From Sulfitobacter sp. (lineage in GTDB: Bacteria; Pseudomonadota; Alphaproteobacteria; Rhodobacterales; Rhodobacteraceae): a stretch of 7,536 nt of DNA. The notes under the pieces were generated by a model. That model saw only the letters and a program-made list of their open reading frames with translations. It had not been told where the DNA came from and ran no database searches. Shown in pieces: positions 1 through 5,280 of this stretch. A program made the position numbers and the translations under genes. The DNA is taken from positions 1 through 7,536 of the forward strand of contig JAPKCR010000090.1 of the NCBI GenBank assembly GCA_026421135.1, in the 5' to 3' direction. The stretch's first letter is position 1; every line of letters begins with the position of its first letter.

Positions 1-321
1 CGCGTGATTTGGCCGACAATGCTGCGATTGGCATGGCCCGCCTATACCAACGAGGCTATTTTTCTGTTTCACGCCACGACTTTGGTGTTCTTCACCGGGT
101 TTCCGGCGCTGCAACAGCGTGGTGATGCGCTGTATTATGCAAGCTATTTTGCGGACAAGACGTTCAACCCGTTTGTGCCCTATCCGATATTAGCGATGTA
201 TTTCATCATGTTGACGCTGGTCATCATCAGCGTATTCGGCCTGATAAATCGCCGCCTGAACAAACACCTGCCGCAAGATCAAATTCGGAAAATTCGCTTG
301 CGTCCCAATCTGATACGGTAG
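1..321 (+). CDS. Polar amino acid-type ABC transporter permease (HisM family), C-terminal part only
   Basis: This is the C-terminal end of an inner-membrane permease of the histidine/lysine/arginine/ornithine type. The frame is open from the first base, so the start lies upstream of the window; about 106 residues are visible of a usual 230-270. The segment around LAWPAYTNE followed by LFHATTLVF matches the HisM C-terminal pattern (E. coli HisM has PAYSNE then LHSTALAF). Two hydrophobic stretches are visible, at about residues 20-40 and 68-88, followed by a basic cytoplasmic tail (NRRLNKHL...RKIRLR). Together with a second permease, an ATPase and a periplasmic binding protein, presumably encoded upstream, it would import a small cationic or polar solute. 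Its position just before an amine gamma-glutamylation cluster suggests the substrate is an amine or basic amino acid, but that is inference from context. The family call is firm; the substrate is open. Confidence 0.85.
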   Translation, partial: RVIWPTMLRLAWPAYTNEAIFLFHATTLVFFTGFPALQQRGDALYYASYFADKTFNPFVPYPILAMYFIMLTLVIISVFGLINRRLNKHLPQDQIRKIRLRPNLIR

Positions 322-340
322 TATCAATCTTTTGATCAAA
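311..340. promoter_or_regulatory. Two adjacent dyad symmetries at the end of the permease gene
   Basis: TGATAC and GTATCA (311-316 and 321-326) form a 6-bp dyad with a 4-base centre that contains the permease stop codon TAG (319-321). Four bases later lies the perfect palindrome TTTGATCAAA (331-340). The first could be a weak transcript-end hairpin, since ATCTTTTG follows it, or both could be protein-binding sites for a regulator of the downstream cluster. A 10-bp palindrome is expected several times by chance in 7.5 kb, so the second site alone carries little weight. Confidence 0.3.
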
Positions 341-366
341 TTATTTGGCGCGTGGGCGTCAATCCT

Positions 367-388
367 GGTTTTCGACCTACGAAAAACC
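367..388. promoter_or_regulatory. Possible operator dyad upstream of the first ligase gene
   Basis: TTTTCG (369-374) and CGAAAA (380-385) are perfect inverted arms around a 5-base centre. They extend to GG/CC at 367-368 and 387-388 if one A is bulged. The site lies 32 bases upstream of the ligase ATG, where a repressor or activator site would be effective. A related arrangement (GTTTT, nine bases, AAAAC) occurs at 5241-5259 upstream of the last plus-strand gene. I see no convincing -35/-10 pair in 322-419, so the promoter that would be controlled is not located. Confidence 0.3.
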
Positions 389-409
389 CGTTTCATGCCC
401 GCCGTTTAC

Positions 410-415
410 AAGGTG
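410..415 (+). promoter_or_regulatory. Ribosome binding site supporting the ATG at 420
   Basis: AAGGTG ends four bases before the ATG at 420. It is a modest, rather close Shine-Dalgarno, but better than anything in front of the longer TTG-started reading at 345. Translation from 420 also gives an N-terminus that aligns with PuuA-type ligases. Confidence 0.5.
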
Positions 416-419
416 TGTT

Positions 420-1754
420 ATGAAAAACTGGCTCCGCAAACATCCTCAGGTCCGCACAATCCGTGTGGCAGCAGCCGACCTGAATGGTCAGGCCCGCGGT
501 AAACGTATCCCTACGCGATTTGCTGACAAAGTTGTCGAGGACGGCACGCGTTTTCCCGTGTCTGTTCTGAATCTGGATATCTGGGGCGAAGACATCGACG
601 ACAGCCCGCTGGTGTTTGAATCCGGCGATGCCGATGGCGTATTGTTCCCGACCGAACGTGGCTTTCTGCCTATGCCTTGGCTCGATTCCCCTTCGGCGTT
701 GCTGCCGATCTGGATGTTTCACGAGGATGGCCGCCCCTATGCCGGCGACCCCCGCCATGCCCTGCGCGCTGTCTTGGATCGTTACAAAAACCGTGGGCTA
801 ACACCGGTCTGCGCCGTCGAGCTTGAGTTTTTCCTGATCGACGATTCGGGCCGCAAGCTCCAAGTGCCAATATCACCGCGCTCAGGCAAACGGCGAAAGG
901 CGGCTGAAACCCTGTCGATTCGTGCGCTGGACCAGTTCGACGAATTCTTTACCGATCTTTATGATGCGTGCGAAGAAATGGACATTCCCGCCGATACCGC
1001 CATTTCTGAAGCCGGTTTGGGTCAGTTTGAAATCAACCTGATGCACTGTGACGATGCCCTACGGGCTGCCGATGATGCGTGGTTCTTCAAAATGCTGGTT
1101 AAAGGCCTTGCACGGCGGCACGGTTTTGCCGCCAGCTTTATGGCGAAACCCTATGAGGATTATCCCGGCTCCGGCTTGCACACACATTTCTCAGTGCTGG
1201 ATGAGAAGGGCAATAACGTGTTTGACGATGGCGGTCCGGCCGGGACGCCCATCATGCGCCATGCCATTGCCGGCTGCATGAATGCGATGGCCGGATCGGC
1301 GCTGGTCTTTGCACCCCATGCAAACAGCTTTGATAGGATGGTGCCGGGTGCCCACGCGCCGACAGGAATTTCCTGGGCCTATGAGAACCGGACCTCTTCC
1401 ATTCGCGTGCCCTCGGGCAGCCACAAGGCTCGGCGGATCGAACACCGTGTGTCCGGTGGTGATGTGAACCCGTATCTAATGCTGGCAGCTGTCTTGGGGG
1501 CCGCGATGAACGGCATTGAAGACGCGATTGACCCGCCTGCCCCCATTACCGGCAACGCCTATGCCGCCAACTTGCCACAAATTCCCGGAGACTGGAAATC
1601 TGCGATTGATGCTTTCGAATCCTCGCCTGAGGTCGCCCGTATCTTCGCGCCCGAGATGATCCGCAACTTTGTCCTGACAAAGCGTCAGGAGCTGCACTAT
1701 ATGCAAGAACTTACGCCACAAGAGCAGGTCGAGATATATCTCGAAACCGTATAA
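420..1754 (+). CDS. puuA: Glutamine synthetase-fold ligase, gamma-glutamylputrescine synthetase (PuuA) type
   Basis: A predicted cytoplasmic ligase of 444 residues that would join the gamma-carboxyl of glutamate to an amine using ATP, the first step of gamma-glutamylated amine catabolism. An N-terminal beta-grasp region (about 10-110) contains DLNGQARGKRIP, close to DLNGCFRGKRIP in E. coli PuuA. The catalytic domain shows the expected metal and substrate residues: ELEFFL (E134, E136), EAGLGQFEIN (E197, E204), SGLHTHFS (H254), NRTSSIRVP (R324, R329) and RIEHR (E341, R343). The adenylylation-loop tyrosine motif of housekeeping GlnA is absent, as expected for this branch. The family call is firm. 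The substrate (putrescine, another polyamine, or a different primary amine as in isopropylamine or ethanolamine pathways) is not determined by these motifs. The gene is the first of the tightly packed group, and its stop codon overlaps the Shine-Dalgarno of the next gene. Confidence 0.85.
   Translation: MKNWLRKHPQVRTIRVAAADLNGQARGKRIPTRFADKVVEDGTRFPVSVLNLDIWGEDIDDSPLVFESGDADGVLFPTERGFLPMPWLDSPSALLPIWMFHEDGRPYAGDPRHALRAVLDRYKNRGLTPVCAVELEFFLIDDSGRKLQVPISPRSGKRRKAAETLSIRALDQFDEFFTDLYDACEEMDIPADTAISEAGLGQFEINLMHCDDALRAADDAWFFKMLVKGLARRHGFAASFMAKPYEDYPGSGLHTHFSVLDEKGNNVFDDGGPAGTPIMRHAIAGCMNAMAGSALVFAPHANSFDRMVPGAHAPTGISWAYENRTSSIRVPSGSHKARRIEHRVSGGDVNPYLMLAAVLGAAMNGIEDAIDPPAPITGNAYAANLPQIPGDWKSAIDAFESSPEVARIFAPEMIRNFVLTKRQELHYMQELTPQEQVEIYLETV
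1729..1744. repeat. Perfect 16-bp palindrome at the 3' end of the first ligase gene
   Basis: TCGAGATATATCTCGA is perfectly self-complementary and codes the last residues before the stop. In RNA it can form a 6-bp hairpin with a TATA loop, ending eight bases before the next gene's Shine-Dalgarno (AAGGGG, 1753-1758). It may be chance (about 0.1 expected in a window this size under equal base use) or may influence coupling or mRNA stability. Confidence 0.4.
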
Positions 1755-1765
1755 GGGGTAAAATA

Positions 1766-2446
1766 ATGAAAATTGGTATCCTTCAGACCGGCCATTCCCC
1801 CGACAACATGAAAGAACAGTTGGGAGACTATGGTGAAATGTTCACCAAACTTCTTGGCGGCCATGATTTCGAATTTCAGATATGGTCGGTTGTCGACGGC
1901 GACTTTCCTGACTCTGCAGTGGATGCCGACGGGTGGTTGATCACGGGGTCCAAGTTTGGTGCCTATGAGGATCACGGCTGGATCCCGCCGCTAGAACAGT
2001 TGATTCTGGCCATCCGCGACACCGGACGCCCGCTGGTTGGTGTTTGCTTTGGCCACCAGATCATCGCCAAAACCCTTGGCGGCAAGGTCGAAAAATTTGA
2101 TGGCGGTTGGTCTGTAGGGCGCACGGAATACACCGTTAATGGTGCGCCGATGGCGCTGAACGCATGGCATCAAGATCAAGTCACGGCCCTGCCCCAAGGG
2201 GCGCAGGTCGTCGGTTCGTCCGACTTTTGCGCCAACGCGGCACTTTTGTACGATAACCAGATTTGGACGATCCAGCCCCACCCTGAATTCAATGCCGAAT
2301 TCATCGACGGACTGATCCGCACCCGTGGCAAGGGTGTGGTTCCCGATGACAAACTTGCAGACGCCGCGAAGCTGCTGGATGACCCTACCAACAACGCAGA
2401 TATCGCGGCCTATATTGCCGACTTCTTCAAGAAAGAGAGACCTTAA
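1766..2446 (+). CDS. Class I glutamine amidotransferase, GMP-synthase-like type; candidate gamma-glutamyl amide hydrolase
   Basis: A stand-alone class I amidotransferase domain of 226 residues, predicted cytoplasmic. The catalytic triad is visible: C94 in the nucleophile elbow GVCFGHQ, and H172 with E174 in QPHPEF. The ITGSKFGAYED segment (59-70) and WHQDQV (134-139) are typical of the GMP-synthase-like GATase1 group. No synthetase or second catalytic domain is fused to it. It sits between two GS-type ligases, so the likely job is hydrolysis of a gamma-glutamyl amide, releasing glutamate from the pathway product or limiting build-up of the intermediate. Precedents are PuuD/PauD in polyamine catabolism and the GATase-like protein paired with gamma-glutamylanilide synthase in aniline degradation. 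It is not of the PuuD/peptidase C26 sequence type. AAGGGG lies seven bases before the ATG, and the stop overlaps the next start (TAATG). The fold and triad are certain; the substrate is inferred from context. Confidence 0.85.
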   Translation: MKIGILQTGHSPDNMKEQLGDYGEMFTKLLGGHDFEFQIWSVVDGDFPDSAVDADGWLITGSKFGAYEDHGWIPPLEQLILAIRDTGRPLVGVCFGHQIIAKTLGGKVEKFDGGWSVGRTEYTVNGAPMALNAWHQDQVTALPQGAQVVGSSDFCANAALLYDNQIWTIQPHPEFNAEFIDGLIRTRGKGVVPDDKLADAAKLLDDPTNNADIAAYIADFFKKERP

Positions 2447-3804
2447 TGTCCGACTGGATTGACGACCTTCCCCAAGCAGCCCGAGAGTATCTGGACGGCA
2501 AACGACTGGATGAGGTCGAATGCATCATCCCCGATCTGCCCGGCATCGCGCGTGGCAAAGCCGTGCCTGCCAAAAAGTTCGAACGGCAGGAATATTTCCA
2601 CCTGCCTGACAGTATCTTTTACCAAACCATCACAGGCGAATGGGGCGAAGCAGCGGGTGCCGAAGGGTTTATCGAAAAAGACATGATCCTGCGCCCCGAC
2701 ATGTCGACAGCCACCGCTGCACCATGGACGGCTGATTGGACGCTTCAGGTTATTCACGACGCCTATGACCGCGACGGCAATGTGGTCCAATATTCCCCGC
2801 GCAATGTGCTCAAGCGCGTGGTTGATCTGTATCGTCAGCAAGGATGGGAGCCCGTTGTTGCCCCCGAAATGGAATTCTTTCTGGTGGCCCGCAATCTCGA
2901 TCCCGCCCATGCAATCAAGCCGATGATGGGGCGCTCTGGCCGCCCCGCCGCCGCACGTCAGGCCTATTCGATGACGGCTGTAGATGAATTCGGGCCTGTG
3001 ATCGACGACATCTATGACTTTGCCGAAGCCCAAGGCTTTGAGATCGACGGCATCACCCAAGAAGGCGGCGCTGGCCAGCTTGAGATCAACCTGATCCACG
3101 GCGATCCCGTGCGACTGGCCGACGAGGTGTTCTACTTCAAACGCCTGATCCGCGAAGCCGCCCTGCGTCACGATTGCTATGCCACGTTTATGGCCAAACC
3201 GATCGAAGACGAACCGGGCAGCGCCATGCACATGCATCATTCGGTATTGGACATCGATACCGGCAAGAACATCTTTTCAGATGCCAACGGTGAAGAAACC
3301 GATCCGTTTTTCCATTTTATCGCCGGAATGCAAAACCACATGCCCGATGCGCTGGCCGTGCTGGCACCTTATGTGAACAGCTATCGCCGCTACGTCAAAG
3401 ACCACGCCGCCCCGATTAATCTTGAATGGGGCCGTGATAACCGCACAACGGGCATTCGCGTTCCGCTGTCCAAACCCTCGTCGCGCCGGGTGGAAAACCG
3501 TCTGGCTGGAATGGACTGTAACCCCTATCTGGGCATCGCCGCGTCATTGGCCTGTGGCTATCTGGGCCTGATGGAAAAGAAGCAACCAAAGCCCGAATTC
3601 AAGGGCGACGCTTATGAAGGCGATGGTGACATTCCGCAGGTTTTGGGCTCGGCGCTGGACTTGTTCGAGGAAGCCACCGACCTACACAATGTGTTGGGAC
3701 CCGATTTCGCGCGGGTCTATGCCATTGTGAAACGCGCCGAATATGATGAATTCCTGCAAGTCATCTCTCCGTGGGAACGTGAGCACCTTTTGATGAACGT
3801 TTGA
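2446..3804 (+). CDS. Second glutamine synthetase-fold ligase, divergent from the first
   Basis: A 452-residue GS-family ligase with the full active-site set: EMEFFL (E141, E143), QEGGAGQLEIN (E206, E213), MHMHHS (H262, H264), NRTTGIRVP (R333, R338) and RRVENR (E350, R352). It is intact and should be catalytic. It differs from the first ligase throughout: the N-terminal region reads IIPDLPGIARGKAVP followed by a distinctive FHLPDSIFYQTITGEW stretch (51-66), there is no DLNG motif, and the arginine regions differ. This is therefore a different GS-like subgroup and not a recent tandem duplicate. Its ATG overlaps the amidotransferase stop by one base, pointing to translational coupling, with purine-rich GAAAGAGAGA just upstream as a weak ribosome site. 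Likely roles are ligation of a second amine (for instance another polyamine) or a mixed oligomer with the first ligase. The exact acceptor is unknown, so no symbol is given. Confidence 0.85.
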   Translation: MSDWIDDLPQAAREYLDGKRLDEVECIIPDLPGIARGKAVPAKKFERQEYFHLPDSIFYQTITGEWGEAAGAEGFIEKDMILRPDMSTATAAPWTADWTLQVIHDAYDRDGNVVQYSPRNVLKRVVDLYRQQGWEPVVAPEMEFFLVARNLDPAHAIKPMMGRSGRPAAARQAYSMTAVDEFGPVIDDIYDFAEAQGFEIDGITQEGGAGQLEINLIHGDPVRLADEVFYFKRLIREAALRHDCYATFMAKPIEDEPGSAMHMHHSVLDIDTGKNIFSDANGEETDPFFHFIAGMQNHMPDALAVLAPYVNSYRRYVKDHAAPINLEWGRDNRTTGIRVPLSKPSSRRVENRLAGMDCNPYLGIAASLACGYLGLMEKKQPKPEFKGDAYEGDGDIPQVLGSALDLFEEATDLHNVLGPDFARVYAIVKRAEYDEFLQVISPWEREHLLMNV

Positions 3805-3819
3805 TTCCATTGCTGATCG

Positions 3820-3840
3820 CATCTGCCTTCGGCGAAGATG
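3820..3840 (+). other. Small imperfect hairpin after the second ligase gene
   Basis: CATCT (3820-3824) and AGATG (3836-3840) pair, with GCC/GGC able to pair inside around TTC, followed by TAAAACCATTT. It is too weak, and lacks the T run, to be called a terminator. It may be a processing or attenuation structure in the 76-base gap before the oxidase gene. Read-through into the next gene looks likely. Confidence 0.25.
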
Positions 3841-3861
3841 TAAAACCATTTAGAAGCGGGG

Positions 3862-3916
3862 GGAGGAGCCCTTTTTTGCGATGAACCTGTTGTATGCGAA
3901 CGATAAAAAAGGCTCC
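3862..3916 (+). promoter_or_regulatory. Oxidase ribosome site with unusual spacing, inside a potential hairpin holding the start codon
   Basis: GGAGG (3862-3866) is a strong Shine-Dalgarno, but 14 bases separate it from the ATG at 3881, longer than the usual 5-9. GGAGCC plus TTTTTT (3865-3877, one extra C) is complementary to AAAAAAGGCTCC (3905-3916), giving a 12-bp stem with a single bulge. The 27-base loop contains the ATG. If it forms, the stem would bury part of the Shine-Dalgarno, or alternatively bring it closer to the AUG. The complementarity is plain; any regulatory role is inference. Confidence 0.4.
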
Positions 3917-5185
3917 TATCCCGATAGTTGGTACGCAGCGACAGCAACGCCGATGCAAAGGTTTGCCCCGTTGAAAGGTGAAACCAAGGCCGATGTCTGC
4001 GTAGTCGGAGGAGGCTACACGGGTCTGTCTGCGGCACTGCATCTTGCCCAAGCGGGCCGCGATGTTGTTTTGCTTGATGCACAGCGCGTGGGTTTTGGCG
4101 CATCAGGGCGCAACGGTGGACAGTTGGGCAGCGGTCAACGCGTTGAACAAGATGCACTGGAAAAGATGCTAGGTGTTGATCACGCAAAAAAGCTTTGGGA
4201 CTTGGGCGAAGATGCAAAGGCCTTGGTCAAAGGCTTGATCGCTGAGCATGACCTTGACTGCCACCTGAAACCAGGTGTCGCATGGACAGCGTCCACCGAC
4301 AGAGATCTGCACCATTTGCATGACTATGCCGGCCATCTGAAAAACCGCTATGGCTATGATAAGATTGAGGTGTTGGACCACGCTGCACTGCAATCGGTCT
4401 GCCCCTCACCCGATTACAAAGGCGGCATACTTGATAGGGGTGCGGCCCATCTGCATCCGCTCAACCTTGCCTTGGGCTTGGCGCGGGCCGCACAAAAAGC
4501 GGGTGTCAGGATCTACGAAGGCTCTGCTGTGCATCACATTCAGGAAGGCGCAAAGGCCATCGTCCAGACAGACGGCGGGCGTGTAACTGCCGGTCATGTT
4601 GTATTGGCCTACAACGGCTATCTTGGCGGCCTGAACCGCAAGGTTGCCGCCCGCGTCATGCCGATCAACAACTTCATTGTGGCCACCGAACCGCTTGGCG
4701 ACCGGGTACGCGAAGTATTGCTCCAAGATGTTGCCGTGGCTGACAGCCGCTTTGTGGTGAACTACTTCAGGCTCAGCCACGACGGGCGACTGTTGTTTGG
4801 CGGCGGCGAAAGCTATGGCTACAAATTCCCCGATGACATCGCTGCCAAAGTCCGCAAGCCGATGTCGGTTGTGTTCCCCCATCTCAAGGATGTGCGCATC
4901 GACTACGCTTGGGGCGGTACGTTGGCCATCACCCTGAAACGTTTGCCCTATCTTGCGCGCGTGGCACCGAACATCCTGTCAGCATCCGGGTATTCAGGCC
5001 ATGGCGTCGGCACTGCAACCCATGCTGGGCAATTGATGGCGCATGCCATTATGGGTGACAGTGATGGGTTCGACGTGATGGGTACCATCCCTACAAACCC
5101 CTTTCCCGGAGGCGCAGCGATGCGCACGCCTCTGCTGACCCTGGCAATGACCTGGTATAGTTTGCGCGACAAACTCGGCTTCTAA
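3881..5185 (+). CDS. puuB: FAD-dependent gamma-glutamylamine oxidase (PuuB type)
   Basis: A 434-residue FAD oxidoreductase of the DAO/PuuB family that would oxidise the gamma-glutamylated amine to an aldehyde with release of ammonia and peroxide. The Rossmann motif VVGGGYTG is at 41-48 (GxGxxG at 43-48), with D66 ending the second strand where FAD ribose is bound, then GFGASGRNGGQ (71-81). Further segments match E. coli PuuB closely: HLHPLNLALG (190-199), FRLSHDGRLLFGGG (296-309), the FAD-contacting ASGYSGHGV (368-376), PFPGG (407-411) and a final YSLRDKLG (426-433). Length equals the family norm (E. coli PuuB is about 426). There is no signal peptide, so it is cytoplasmic. The start at 3881 gives an N-terminus (MNLLYAND..YP..WYAATATP) like those I recall from roseobacter homologues, even though the ribosome site is oddly spaced. 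Pairing with GS-type ligases makes the pathway role strong; the exact amine is open. Confidence 0.9.
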   Translation: MNLLYANDKKGSYPDSWYAATATPMQRFAPLKGETKADVCVVGGGYTGLSAALHLAQAGRDVVLLDAQRVGFGASGRNGGQLGSGQRVEQDALEKMLGVDHAKKLWDLGEDAKALVKGLIAEHDLDCHLKPGVAWTASTDRDLHHLHDYAGHLKNRYGYDKIEVLDHAALQSVCPSPDYKGGILDRGAAHLHPLNLALGLARAAQKAGVRIYEGSAVHHIQEGAKAIVQTDGGRVTAGHVVLAYNGYLGGLNRKVAARVMPINNFIVATEPLGDRVREVLLQDVAVADSRFVVNYFRLSHDGRLLFGGGESYGYKFPDDIAAKVRKPMSVVFPHLKDVRIDYAWGGTLAITLKRLPYLARVAPNILSASGYSGHGVGTATHAGQLMAHAIMGDSDGFDVMGTIPTNPFPGGAAMRTPLLTLAMTWYSLRDKLGF

Positions 5186-5221
5186 TCACAAATGTTTAAC
5201 CGGCCCTTTTCCTGATTTAGC

Positions 5222-5250
5222 TTGGCCTTGGTGCTGGCTTGTTTTACTAT
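5222..5250 (+). promoter_or_regulatory. Possible promoter for the DegT-family gene
   Basis: TTGGCC (5222-5227) and TACTAT (5245-5250) are spaced by 17 bases and each match four of six consensus positions. They lie in the 95-base gap after the oxidase gene, 31 bases before the next ATG. The match is weak and read-through from the upstream genes is equally possible. I see no terminator hairpin with a T run in this gap. Confidence 0.25.
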
Positions 5251-5260
5251 TCTGAAAACC
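5241..5260. promoter_or_regulatory. Possible operator dyad overlapping the -10-like element
   Basis: GTTTT (5241-5245) and AAAAC (5255-5259) form an inverted repeat with nine bases between, over the TACTAT element. A second short dyad, CTGAA/TTCAG (5252-5256 and 5265-5269), overlaps it. The GTTTT-N9-AAAA plan, followed by ACC or CC, is shared with 368-388 ahead of the first ligase gene. AT-rich half-sites make chance similarity quite possible. Confidence 0.25.
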
Positions 5261-5280
5261 AATATTCAGGATTTTGAAAT

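Noticed and set aside
345..360. Sigma-54-like promoter (TTGGCGCG...) before the first ligase
   Set aside because: The GG at 347-348 is not followed by GC at the required 10-base spacing (TC is found), so the essential -12 element is missing.
345..419. Longer first-ligase reading starting at TTG 345
   Set aside because: No ribosome site, an N-terminal extension without resemblance to the family, and a better start with AAGGTG at the ATG at 420.
2443..3240. 265-codon open frame antisense to the second ligase
   Set aside because: It lies wholly opposite a gene with complete catalytic motifs; the translation shows no recognisable domain and is typical of an antisense shadow in codon-biased DNA.
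4406..4882. 158-codon antisense frame inside the oxidase gene, and similar ones at 3717-4217
   Set aside because: Both overlap well-supported coding sequence, show no domain or ribosome site, and mirror the codon pattern of the opposite strand.
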